From: CAMEON01 sp963609805
GTDB lineage: Bacteria; Bacillota; Clostridia; Oscillospirales; CAG-272
NCBI GenBank assembly: GCA_963609805.1
Contig: CAVDLN010000003.1
Span: 1-49,386 of the forward strand
DNA length: 49,386 nucleotides
Direction of reading: 5' to 3'
Part shown: positions 41,750 through 49,386 of the stretch, in pieces
How positions within the stretch are numbered: position 1 is the stretch's first letter
How the letters are laid out: each line of letters begins with the position of its first letter
The notes under the pieces: model-generated
What the model was told of the DNA's origin: nothing
The model's database searches: none
The model's input: the letters and a program-made list of their open reading frames with translations, nothing else
Position numbers and translations under genes: made by a program

Positions 41750-42922
41750 ATGGCAGAAAAAATGGATGCCAAACTGGACTACGCCAACCAGAAGGTTGAG
41801 CAGGTCGTTGATACCAAACGCAAGCTGCGCGTCGGTATCATCGGATGCGGCTGGATTGCAGGCGCACACATTGATTCCTACAAGAGAATGCCCGACGTCG
41901 AGCTGGTCGCGGGATGCGATCTGATTCCCGGCAAGGCTGCCGCCTTCTTCAAGAGCAACGGCGTGGAGGGCGCCAAGACGGATTACGCCTCCCACAAGGA
42001 AATGCTGGACGATGAGAGCCTGCATCTGGACGCCGTGTCCATCTGCACCTACAACCGTCAGCATGCCATCCCCGCTATTTACGCGCTGAGCAAGGGCGTG
42101 AATGTTCTGCTGGAGAAGCCCTTCACCGTCACGCTGGACGAGGCACTGGAGGTCATGAAGGCGGAAAAGGCGAGCGGCAAGGTGCTGTCCATCGGCTTCC
42201 AGCCCCGGCTTGATCCCAACATGCAGATGATCAAGAAAATCGTCGATTCCGGCGAGCTGGGCAAGATTTACTACATCCAGACCGGCGGCGGACGCCGCCG
42301 CGGCATTCCCACCCCGTTCCCGGAGGTTACCTTCATCCGTGACGAGACCGCCGGACTGGGCGCACTGGCAGACATCGGCTGCTACTCGCTGGATATGGTG
42401 CTCAACGCAATCGGATATCCGAAGCCGCTGTCCGTGACCGGCTACAAGAGCGATTTCTTCGGTAAGGATCCCAACACCTACCCGGATCATCCCGAGTATG
42501 CGCAGAAGTTCGGCGTAGATGATTTCGCCGCTGCGTTCATCCGTCTGGAGGGCGGCATCATTCTGGACTTCCGCATCGCGTGGGCCATGAACATCGACAC
42601 CCCCGGTGACACCATTATTCTGGGTACCAAGGGAGGTCTGCGCATTCCCTCTACCGACTGCTGGAACGGTACTGTCGGCGGTCCTATGACCATTTACAAG
42701 ACCATCGGCGGTGTCAACTACGAGACGCAGGTACCGATTATCAACGACGGCGGTCCTTCCCTGTTCGACCGCAAGATCCGCTCCTTCCTGGACGCCTGCA
42801 AGACGGGCGGAAAGGCTCCCGTTCCCTCCTCTCAGATTATCTACAACCAGGCTATTCTGGACGGCATTGCCCGCTCCGCAAAGCTGGGTCACGAGATCGA
42901 ACTGGAGATCCCGGAGATCTGA
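41750..42922 (+). CDS. Gfo/Idh/MocA-family NAD(P)-dependent oxidoreductase
   Basis: The 390-residue protein has a Rossmann domain with VGIIGCGWIAGAHIDSYKRM (residues 28-47), the LLEKPFTVTLDEA motif with its catalytic Lys, and a C-terminal alpha/beta domain with the ALADIGCYSLDMVLNAIGYP segment (the D-x-x-x-H-like signature, here with Cys-Tyr). Such enzymes oxidise or reduce sugars, inositols and their derivatives. GGAG is well placed before ATG 41750. The composition is again GC-rich. It may work with the isomerase at 37282-38109 in one sugar pathway, from which it is separated by the AT-rich insertion. Confidence 0.93.
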   Translation: MAEKMDAKLDYANQKVEQVVDTKRKLRVGIIGCGWIAGAHIDSYKRMPDVELVAGCDLIPGKAAAFFKSNGVEGAKTDYASHKEMLDDESLHLDAVSICTYNRQHAIPAIYALSKGVNVLLEKPFTVTLDEALEVMKAEKASGKVLSIGFQPRLDPNMQMIKKIVDSGELGKIYYIQTGGGRRRGIPTPFPEVTFIRDETAGLGALADIGCYSLDMVLNAIGYPKPLSVTGYKSDFFGKDPNTYPDHPEYAQKFGVDDFAAAFIRLEGGIILDFRIAWAMNIDTPGDTIILGTKGGLRIPSTDCWNGTVGGPMTIYKTIGGVNYETQVPIINDGGPSLFDRKIRSFLDACKTGGKAPVPSSQIIYNQAILDGIARSAKLGHEIELEIPEI

Positions 42923-42936
42923 TATCCTCAAAGAAG

Positions 42937-42976
42937 AAAAAGGAATCCCGGCGCGAAAGCGTCGGGATTCCTTTTT
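42937..42976 (+). terminator. Terminator of the oxidoreductase gene
   Basis: AAAAAGGAATCCCG (42937-42950) pairs with CGGGATTCCTTTTT (42963-42976). Confidence 0.9.
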
Positions 42977-43014
42977 CTTTCAATCTGAAAGATGAAATTT
43001 CAACCTAAAAGATG

Positions 43015-43046
43015 AAAAAGGAGAGCCGGCTTATAGCCGACTCTCC
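43015..43046 (-). terminator. Terminator of the surface-protein gene
   Basis: On the minus strand GGAGAGTCGGCT pairs with AGCCGGCTCTCC (one mismatch) and is followed by TTTTTC. Confidence 0.85.
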
Positions 43047-43071
43047 GCAAAGCAGGTCAAATCAATTCCGG

Positions 43072-44568
43072 TCAATGCTTTTTCCGAAGCGAGACGCCCA
43101 CACCCGCAAGAATCAGTGCGGCAACGCCCACTGCGGACGCGCCGACAACGGAGGCGCAGCCGGATTCCTTCTCGGTTTCCGTCGAGTCGGCAGTTGTCAC
43201 AGCGGTCGTATCGTCTGCAACCTCCTCGGTCTGCGTTTCGGTAGCAGCCTCGGTAGCGGTTTCCGTTTCCGTTTCCGTCTCGGTAACGGTGGCGTCATCG
43301 ATTGTTTCGATGGTTGCGGTTTCGTCGCTGTCACTGTCACCGCTCAGAGCCTTTGCCATGCTGTCGACCTTCGCCTGTGCGTCAGCGGTCAGGCCCGCGA
43401 CGAGAATGGCGTTCCGCAGTCCGGTATCGCTCTCCTGGCCGTCCGCAACAAACAGGATATCGTCAACAACCTGAATCCGAACGATGCAGGTTCCGTAGGG
43501 TTCCTCGTACTTGACGGTGGCGATCTCGCTCATATCGTCGTCATTGTAAACCTTGATGACTGTTCCGCTCTTGCTTCCGAGCAGGATGTATTTGCCGGCA
43601 TGGCAGATGGAATAAGCGTTGTCGTTCAGGTAGGAGGCTGCGCAGGCGGATCCGTCGGGCGCAATCTTCATGAGACCCTTCGAGCCGTTGTCAAATTTGA
43701 CGCACAGCCAGATGACGCCGTCGGAATCAACAGCCATGTAGTACCCTTCGTCCAGCTTGCCGACCTCGCCGACAACCTGGCAGTCGTCATCGGAGAAAAT
43801 AATGCAGCCGTTGGTGCCGAAGTCCTTGTTCAGAACGGGCTTGGAGGGATCGGTGACATCATAGCAGTACAGCGCGTCGTAGTCGTAGTTGAGCATCAGG
43901 TAGCAGTAGTACTTCTCACCGACCTTGGCGACTTCCACACCGTTGACGCCGACATGCAGACCGTTTGTATCGCCGGGCTTGTCGCCAAACTGGTACACGG
44001 GACCTTCCCAAAGTTCATCAAACGTTTTGGTTTCGTCGTTGATGTGAGCGATGCCCAGAGACACGAGGTTGTAGTTGGTGGAGAAAGCGAAACCGCAGTA
44101 GACGTTTCCTCTGTCGTCTGCCGCTATGCCTTTTGCATGGGAGAAAGGACCGACGTCAATGCTCTGATCCTGCTCCGAGTCATGGCGGTAATACACATCG
44201 GTAACGGTTCCGGTTGCGAAATCAAACAGAGCGCAGCCGCGGAAAGTCGTGCCGTTGAGGTGTCCCATCAGAGCGTACTTGCCGTCCGGCGTTACGCTGA
44301 AGCCTCTCATCGACCACTGGCAGTACTGAAGCTCTTCGCCGTCCATTTCGGGGACTTCCTTCCAGATGCCGTCGTAGTTTTCGTAGTCACTGTTCAGTTC
44401 GGAGAAGAAGTACTCTCCTTCCTGATACACAAGGGCCTTCAGTTCGATTTCGGACCAGGTGCTGTCGCTTACGCTGTCGCTCAGTGCGGAGGATGGAATT
44501 GTTGCGATACCCACCGTCAGCAGCATGGACAGACACAGCAGAATCGGGATAATCTTTTTCATGCTCAT
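43072..44568 (-). CDS. Secreted surface protein, beta-propeller-like, with C-terminal Gly-Cys anchor
   Basis: The 498-residue protein has a signal peptide (MSMKKIIPILLCLSMLLTVG, cleavage near PSSA). A region of repeated WxL/GxxY-type strands (about 50-420) looks like a beta-propeller or YncE-like repeat fold with periodic G-K-Y/V-A motifs. A Thr/Glu/Ala-rich stalk (about 425-465) follows. The end carries ESGCASVVGASAVGVAALIL plus a basic RKKH tail: one membrane helix preceded by a Gly-Cys pair, as in many Clostridia surface proteins. ATG 44568 has GGAAG 9 bases upstream; 44562 is possible. The ligand is unknown; it is monocistronic with its own terminator. Confidence 0.78.
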   Translation of the reverse strand: MSMKKIIPILLCLSMLLTVGIATIPSSALSDSVSDSTWSEIELKALVYQEGEYFFSELNSDYENYDGIWKEVPEMDGEELQYCQWSMRGFSVTPDGKYALMGHLNGTTFRGCALFDFATGTVTDVYYRHDSEQDQSIDVGPFSHAKGIAADDRGNVYCGFAFSTNYNLVSLGIAHINDETKTFDELWEGPVYQFGDKPGDTNGLHVGVNGVEVAKVGEKYYCYLMLNYDYDALYCYDVTDPSKPVLNKDFGTNGCIIFSDDDCQVVGEVGKLDEGYYMAVDSDGVIWLCVKFDNGSKGLMKIAPDGSACAASYLNDNAYSICHAGKYILLGSKSGTVIKVYNDDDMSEIATVKYEEPYGTCIVRIQVVDDILFVADGQESDTGLRNAILVAGLTADAQAKVDSMAKALSGDSDSDETATIETIDDATVTETETETETATEAATETQTEEVADDTTAVTTADSTETEKESGCASVVGASAVGVAALILAGVGVSLRKKH

Positions 44569-44804
44569 GGATTGTTTCTTCCTTTCCGGTTTGCAGTTTC
44601 GGCAGGCCGTACGGGAGGACACCGTATGTCCCCGCGACGGAGCGGTCGCCTGTTCCGGCAGTGTATCATAGATATGTTACAAATCATAGGAAAAGTTAAG
44701 AACTTTTCGTGAACAAGCCACGAAAATACTCATTTTCTACAAAATTGTACAAAATCAGCAATGTGCTGTAGGTAAAAATGACGGTGAAATTGTGCGTCCG
44801 TTCG

Positions 44805-44846
44805 CAAAAAAACTCCCGCAGAACACATCGTCTGCGGGAGATTTTT
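44805..44846. terminator. Terminator of rpsT
   Basis: CTCCCGCAGA (44813-44822) and TCTGCGGGAG (44831-44840) are flanked by seven A and five T, so the hairpin can act on both strands. Confidence 0.9.
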
Positions 44847-44868
44847 ATCGGGAAAATCGACGGTTCCC

Positions 44869-45135
44869 TTATGCCTGCATAGCATTGAGAGCCTTGGTGA
44901 ACTCGCTCTTCTTGTGTGCGGCGCAGTTCTTGTGGATGATGCCCTTCGCAGCGGCAACATCGATCTTCTTGCAGGCAACCTTGTACAGCTCCTGCGCGGT
45001 GGCCATATCATTGGCAGCGACTGCAGCGCAGTACTTCTTGATATCGGTCTTCAGCGCGGTCTTGAACATCTTGTTCTGCAGGGTCTTTGTCTCGGTGACA
45101 CGCACGCGCTTCTTCGCGGACTTGATATTCGGCAT
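44869..45135 (-). CDS. rpsT: 30S ribosomal protein S20
   Basis: The 88-residue basic protein starts MPNIKSAKKRVRVTETKTLQ and contains the helical pattern ending HKNCAAHKKSEFTKALNAM, diagnostic of S20. It binds 16S rRNA at the foot of the small subunit. GGAGGAA precedes the ATG, and it has its own promoter at 45223-45251 and terminator. In Firmicutes rpsT is often near lepA, as here. Confidence 0.97.
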   Translation of the reverse strand: MPNIKSAKKRVRVTETKTLQNKMFKTALKTDIKKYCAAVAANDMATAQELYKVACKKIDVAAAKGIIHKNCAAHKKSEFTKALNAMQA

Positions 45136-45222
45136 GACAGCTTCCTCCTCATAGAATGATTTCTATGCTCACGTCCCGCTTCAACTGAGAGGGTGTGCCG
45201 CAGGACTCACATATACCCTTGT

Positions 45223-45251
45223 ATCATACCACAATTCTCTGCAAATTGCAA
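45223..45251 (-). promoter_or_regulatory. Promoter of rpsT
   Basis: Minus-strand TTGCAA (45246-45251), 17 bases and TATGAT (45223-45228). The leader of about 80 bases could hold an S20 feedback site, but none is evident. Confidence 0.75.
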
Positions 45252-45294
45252 GGGGTTTTGAAAATTTTCCCTCAAAAATTGCAGCCGCATATTC

Positions 45295-45768
45295 CTATCC
45301 GATCGGTTCCTCGTCGTCCTCCGTATCGGAGATGTCGCTCTCGGCCGGGCGGTACGGGTTGTCTGTTCCCTGCCGGTAGTAAATGTAGGATTCGCCGTCC
45401 TCATACACGACCAGCAGGTAGCCGTCCCGCTGCTTGCCCGCGCTTGCCTTGACGGTGTACACGGGGAGGCTGTATCGCAGTGCGGAAAGACCTTCCGGCT
45501 TGATTTCGCCGAGCAGATCCCCCTGCGCATAGACGGAGGCCGATATGCCGGGGGCCCCTACTTCGGCGGCAAGATAATACACCGTCCCGTCATACAGCAG
45601 GCTGTCCCGCTGCGCCTCCCCCGTTCCGCCCCACGCGGCGGCGTTCTTGTAGTGGTGCAGGCAGATCCAGTGCAGCCCGCCCAGGAGCAGGGCAAACAGC
45701 AGGAAAAAGCAGATTCCCCGCGCGAAGAGGGGCATGCCGCGGCGCGGCCCGGAGTTCGGCGCCGTCAT
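45295..45768 (-). CDS. Hypothetical membrane-anchored protein
   Basis: The 157-residue protein has one N-terminal membrane helix (about 15-35) and a compact extracellular part (SLLYDGTVYYLAAEVGAPG..., then SYIYYRQGTDNPYRP) with an acidic tail (SDTEDDEEPIG). It has no known family. The start overlaps the rhamnosidase stop by four bases (ATGA), so it is translated with it. Its role may be linked to glycoside metabolism only by this position. Confidence 0.72.
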   Translation of the reverse strand: MTAPNSGPRRGMPLFARGICFFLLFALLLGGLHWICLHHYKNAAAWGGTGEAQRDSLLYDGTVYYLAAEVGAPGISASVYAQGDLLGEIKPEGLSALRYSLPVYTVKASAGKQRDGYLLVVYEDGESYIYYRQGTDNPYRPAESDISDTEDDEEPIG

Positions 45769-47957
45769 GCCGTCTTATCCGGCGCGCTGCCGTCGGCGGC
45801 ATCGTGCGCCAGCAGTCCCAGATGATCCATCCAGTACAGCACATGGGAGGCGAATCCGTGATTGCAGGAGGCGTAGTCGCCGACATTCTCCCACAGCGTC
45901 CCCGTTTTGTCCGCCATGTAGGTGAAGTAACCCCGGATGTTGTCGTACAGCTCTTTGCGGAAGCCGTAGCGATCCAGCAGGTCAAGCCGCAGATAGTTGC
46001 CGATGAAGGCGTTGGCGGGGTAAATCTCGGGATACAGTCCCCGTGCGGCGCGGTCGTAGCCGAAGTCATGCAGGAGCGTTTCCCAGAGCCACGGGTGGCT
46101 GTCCGGCGTGGCGACTTTGCAGAAAAAGGCGTAGTACTGGCAGGACTCGGTACGCTCGCCCGAGAGACGGAGCTTTCCGTCCCGCCGCAGGGCGTTGTCG
46201 CAGAAGAAGCCGGATTCGGTCATGGACATTTCCCGGATGGTCTTTCGCAGGGCCTCGGCTTTTTCCGTCAGCGCACCGTCACCGTACAGCTTCCCGCAGG
46301 TTTCAAGCAGCAGGGCATACAGCATGTTGGAGGGGAAGGACACATCCTGCACCAGCTCGTTGGATTTCGACCACTCCACAAACACCCATGCCTTCAGACC
46401 CTCCAGCAGGCCGAACTCGTTCTCAAAGGGAGCAAAGTAGGCAAGCAGGGCATACAGGCGTTCCCGCGCACTGTCCACAAGAGCGCGGTCGCCTGTCCGC
46501 ATCAGGTACTCGCCCATTTCAACACCGTACCACATGGCCCAGTTGGGAATGAAGTTGCCGCTGTTGTGGTCGGACGGGTAGCACATGGGCAGCATGCCGT
46601 CGGGGAGAAATTCAAAGTGATCCGGCAGAAGGAAATTCTGCAGGAAGGCGCGCTCGACATCGGAACGCCCGGTCAGGACGCGCTCGACGCGCGAGGTGAA
46701 GAAGCTGTCGCACAGCCATCCCGCGCGCTCGCGGGAGGGGCAGTCCATGTAGATGTCAACCGTGTTGGCGCGGAAGGTTTCGACGGCAGCGTTATAGATG
46801 CGGTGCATGGCGTCGTCGTCGCCGGCAAAGCGTGCCGTGATGCGGTCGGCGGGGAAGGCGATGTGGTAGAGGCGCAGGTTGCGGACGGTAACGGCGCAGT
46901 CCTTGGCGGACAGACGCAGGTAGCGCATGACATACGGTTCAGCCGTAACGAGGCTGTACCGCCCCGCCCGCACGCCGATCCGGATGATGTTGGAGGTGCC
47001 CATGCGGAAGGGATTGAGAGTCCCGTTAATCACCTCGTCAAAGGTCAGATACAGGATGCCGTCGCCTGCCGCCTCGATGTCCAGCGCCCACACGCCGGTA
47101 TAGTTGCAGCCCATGTCAAGGTCTGCCCAGTCGTCGACCGGAAGCGAGATGACATCCGCGGGAAGCGAGACCTCCGTGCCTGCGTCGTAGTCGATGCGGC
47201 CGACCTCAATGTGGGAGGCGCAGTCCAGCTCCTCCGGGCGGTATCCGAAGAAGATATTGCTGATTCCGGATATTTCGCGGCTGTTGTAGTAGGACGCCTT
47301 GTCGGAGTAGGTCATGTGCCCCGTGCGGATAATTCCGAGCGGGCGCAGCGGCTCGTTGTCGGAGTACGGCATATCCCGGCAGAGGAACCGTCCGGCCACG
47401 GCAGGTTCGACGGCGACGGGAAGGACTGCGGTGTGGGGATCGACCTCATAGGAGAAAGCACCGGGGCGCAGATCGTAGCTCTCCGTCATGGGACGCTGGA
47501 AGGAGTAGCGCTGCACGCGGCGTATGCGTTCCCCGACGCCGTAGGCGGTAAAGGAGGAGCCGCCGTCCGCGCCGGTTGCCGCCAGCACCCGTTCACCCGC
47601 CGTGATTTCGGCGCACAGGAAGGAGGGCTGGTTGAGCGTGGCGAAGGAATTGACGTTGTAGCCGACCGTGCGCAGGCAGACGCGGTTGACCGGGGCGGTC
47701 AGATACGGGGTCAGGTCGTACTCGTCCACACGGAAAAATCCGTGAGCGCAGCGGGCGGGGCCGTGCGCGGCAAACTGTCCGTTCACCAGCAGGATGAAGG
47801 AACAGGAGGCTGCCGCCGCCAGACGGACGGATTCCCCGGCGGGAAGGGAGGACAGTGCGATATCGGCACAGAAACTGACTGTGCGGTTCATTGTGAGCGC
47901 ACTGCCGGCCTCCCAGACCGGGCGTGCCGCGCGGAAGCTGTATTCATGAAGCTGCAT
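45765..47957 (-). CDS. Alpha-L-rhamnosidase-like glycoside hydrolase (GH78 type)
   Basis: The 730-residue protein has beta-sandwich modules in the first half (VNGQFAAHGPARCAHGFFRVDEYDL) and an (alpha/alpha)6 catalytic barrel after about residue 375. The barrel contains the GH78 motif IYMDCPSRERAGWLCDSF, with Asp405 and Glu410 in the positions of the conserved acid groups. There is no signal peptide, so it is cytosolic. The start at 47957 has AAGGAG 8 bases upstream; the six further upstream codons begin with a TTG without a site. The substrate is an alpha-rhamnosyl or related glycoside, not fixed by sequence. It is first of a two-gene operon with its own promoter. Confidence 0.85.
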   Translation of the reverse strand: MQLHEYSFRAARPVWEAGSALTMNRTVSFCADIALSSLPAGESVRLAAAASCSFILLVNGQFAAHGPARCAHGFFRVDEYDLTPYLTAPVNRVCLRTVGYNVNSFATLNQPSFLCAEITAGERVLAATGADGGSSFTAYGVGERIRRVQRYSFQRPMTESYDLRPGAFSYEVDPHTAVLPVAVEPAVAGRFLCRDMPYSDNEPLRPLGIIRTGHMTYSDKASYYNSREISGISNIFFGYRPEELDCASHIEVGRIDYDAGTEVSLPADVISLPVDDWADLDMGCNYTGVWALDIEAAGDGILYLTFDEVINGTLNPFRMGTSNIIRIGVRAGRYSLVTAEPYVMRYLRLSAKDCAVTVRNLRLYHIAFPADRITARFAGDDDAMHRIYNAAVETFRANTVDIYMDCPSRERAGWLCDSFFTSRVERVLTGRSDVERAFLQNFLLPDHFEFLPDGMLPMCYPSDHNSGNFIPNWAMWYGVEMGEYLMRTGDRALVDSARERLYALLAYFAPFENEFGLLEGLKAWVFVEWSKSNELVQDVSFPSNMLYALLLETCGKLYGDGALTEKAEALRKTIREMSMTESGFFCDNALRRDGKLRLSGERTESCQYYAFFCKVATPDSHPWLWETLLHDFGYDRAARGLYPEIYPANAFIGNYLRLDLLDRYGFRKELYDNIRGYFTYMADKTGTLWENVGDYASCNHGFASHVLYWMDHLGLLAHDAADGSAPDKTA

Positions 47958-48037
47958 AGTTTGCTCCTTTTTCAATGTTCGATTTTACGGTGCCGCCCGC
48001 CGCGCATGCCGCGGCAGACGTCCGTTCTGTCGGTATC

Positions 48038-48066
48038 ATGATATCACAATGCGTCGCGGTTGTCAA
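48038..48066 (-). promoter_or_regulatory. Promoter of the rhamnosidase operon
   Basis: Minus-strand TTGACA (48061-48066), 17 bases and TATCAT (48038-48043). Confidence 0.75.
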
Positions 48067-48132
48067 GCCGAACGCGGATTTTTGCCCGCCCGGCGAGAGC
48101 CTTTGCCGTCCCTCTTTTTTTGCTTTTTCCTC

Positions 48133-48161
48133 TTGCAATCCGTTCGGAAAGCATGTATAAT
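48133..48161 (+). promoter_or_regulatory. Promoter of lepA
   Basis: TTGCAA (48133-48138), 17 bases and TATAAT (48156-48161), about 30 bases before the start codon. Confidence 0.8.
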
Positions 48162-48192
48162 ATGGACAAGAAAAACCACACAGGAGATACGC

Positions 48193-49386
48193 ATGTCAGA
48201 CAAAGACAAGGAAAAGGAAAAAGAGAATCAGAGAATGCGGCATATCCGCAATTTCTCCATCATAGCACATATAGACCACGGAAAATCCACATTGGCGGAC
48301 CGCATTCTGGAGCGCACCAATACGGTAAGCGAACGGGAAATGGAGGCTCAGGTTCTGGATAACATGGATCTGGAACGGGAGCGCGGCATCACCATCAAGG
48401 CGCGCGCCGTGCGGCTAAATTATACGGCGCCGGACGGGGAGGTGTATGAGCTGAACCTCATCGATACCCCCGGGCATGTGGACTTCAACTACGAGGTGTC
48501 CAGATCGCTCAACGCCTGCGACGGGGCCCTGCTGGTCGTGGACGCGACGCAGGGAATCGAGGCACAGACGCTCGCCAACGCCTACCTTGCAGTGGACGCG
48601 GGGCTGGAAATTGTTCCCGTTATCAACAAAATCGATCTTCCCTCGGCGCAGGTGGAGCAATGCCGGAAGGATATCGAGGATGTAATCGGCATTCCGGCCG
48701 ATGGCTGTCCTGCCGTGAGCGCCAAGACGGGGCTCAACATTCAGGACGTCATGGATGCCATCATCCGCGACATACCCGCCCCGCGCGGTGACGGGGACGC
48801 GCCGCTCAAGGCGCTGATTTTCGACTCATACTATGATAGCTACCTCGGCGTTGTAGTCAATATCCGCGTCATGGACGGTGTTCTGCAAACGGGTGACAAG
48901 GTTCTTCTCATGTCCACGGGCGCCGTTTTCGATGTGGTGGATGTCGGAACGCTGGAACCGTTCGGACTGCAGTCTACCGGCAGGCTGGCGGCGGGAGAGG
49001 TCGGCTACTTTACGGCTTCCATCAAGTCGGTCGGGGACACCCGCGTGGGCGATACGGTTACGCTGGCGGACAATCCCACAGAGACCCCCTGCCCCGGCTT
49101 CAAGGCGGCACAGCCGATGGTTTTCGCCGGTATATACCCCGCGGACGGCGCGCGCTACGGGGATTTGCGTGACGCGCTTGAAAAGCTGCAGCTCAACGAT
49201 GCGGCGCTGACCTTCGATCCCGAGACATCCGTTGCGCTGGGATTCGGGTTCCGCTGCGGTTTCCTGGGACTGCTGCACATGGAGATCATAGAGGAACGGC
49301 TGGAGAGGGAGTTCAATCTCGACCTGATTACCACGGCGCCCAGTGTCGTCTATGAAATAAAAAAAACCGACGGGACGGTCGTCACG
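48193..49386 (+). CDS. lepA: Elongation factor 4 (LepA), 3' end outside window
   Basis: The first 398 residues are present (full length is about 600). The GTPase motifs are G1 AHIDHGKST (residues 25-33), switch I with RERGITIK, G3 DTPGHVDF, G4 NKID and G5 SAKTG. Domain II follows, and LepA domain III-type sequence (FGFRCGFLGLLHMEIIEERL) is reached before the end of the window. An unusual charged start (MSDKDKEKEKENQRM) precedes the core. LepA is a ribosome-associated GTPase. AGGAG lies well before ATG 48193. Confidence 0.97.
   Translation, partial: MSDKDKEKEKENQRMRHIRNFSIIAHIDHGKSTLADRILERTNTVSEREMEAQVLDNMDLERERGITIKARAVRLNYTAPDGEVYELNLIDTPGHVDFNYEVSRSLNACDGALLVVDATQGIEAQTLANAYLAVDAGLEIVPVINKIDLPSAQVEQCRKDIEDVIGIPADGCPAVSAKTGLNIQDVMDAIIRDIPAPRGDGDAPLKALIFDSYYDSYLGVVVNIRVMDGVLQTGDKVLLMSTGAVFDVVDVGTLEPFGLQSTGRLAAGEVGYFTASIKSVGDTRVGDTVTLADNPTETPCPGFKAAQPMVFAGIYPADGARYGDLRDALEKLQLNDAALTFDPETSVALGFGFRCGFLGLLHMEIIEERLEREFNLDLITTAPSVVYEIKKTDGTVVT

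Noticed and set aside
45804..48041. A 745-residue open frame opposite the rhamnosidase
   Set aside because: It mirrors the GH78-like gene codon by codon and has no motif or ribosome binding site.

Overview
The window looks like a chromosome segment of a GC-rich, low-G+C-lineage (Firmicutes) anaerobe of class Clostridia, probably an uncultured Oscillospirales/Christensenellales-type gut bacterium. The grounds are the IspH-ribosomal protein S1 fusion gene, the DUF1836 and DegV proteins, the zapA-U32 peptidase pairing, the sigma-A promoters (TTGACA/TTGCAT, 17-base spacers, TATAAT) and the strong GGAGG ribosome binding sites. This placement is inferred from gene content only.

Bases 1 to about 6990 are an AT-richer, decayed mobile region. 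It holds a YpsA/SLOG remnant, a mosaic of DUF4143-ATPase and IS256-transposase scraps joined to a LexA/S24-like peptidase, an ImmA/IrrE metallopeptidase, a TnpW-like ORF, two full DUF4143 ATPases, and a large serine recombinase split into two frames at an A-AAA-AAG heptamer. It ends at the 3' part of a tRNA-Asn gene whose 5' part is missing, which suggests an attachment site.

Bases 7000 to 17300 carry a VTT/DedA membrane protein with a two-component system; a DUF1836-GNAT-BioY operon that has suffered a 614-bp tandem duplication creating an in-frame chimeric gene; DegV; a hemolysin III-like protein; tRNA-Leu(GAG); an FMN-barrel protein; tRNA-Val(CAC); secG; and a D-Ala-D-Ala carboxypeptidase. 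The minus strand from 20.9 to 17.3 kb is the translationally coupled cmk-plsC-ispH/rpsA operon. Next come a secreted endonuclease/exonuclease/phosphatase-fold protein with a small lipoprotein, tRNA-Ala(GGC), and mntP behind a complete yybP-ykoY (Mn2+) riboswitch with its terminator.

A large TIR-like/Sel1-repeat protein in an apparent operon with a divergent gpsA occupies 24.8-29.9 kb. The plus strand from 30 to 36.7 kb is a cell-division and cell-wall block: zapA, U32 peptidase, murG, ftsQ/divIB, ftsZ. A 22-copy 14-bp tandem array follows. After it is a carbohydrate region: sugar-phosphate isomerase/epimerase, GH13-like lipoprotein, a frameshifted secreted-protein gene, a membrane protein, and a Gfo/Idh/MocA oxidoreductase. 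The window closes with a surface protein bearing a C-terminal anchor, rpsT, a GH78-like rhamnosidase with a small membrane protein, and the 5' part of lepA.

The most unusual items are the TIR/Sel1-gpsA pair, the duplication-born chimeric gene, the frame-split recombinase with a dnaX-like slippery site, and the truncated tRNA.
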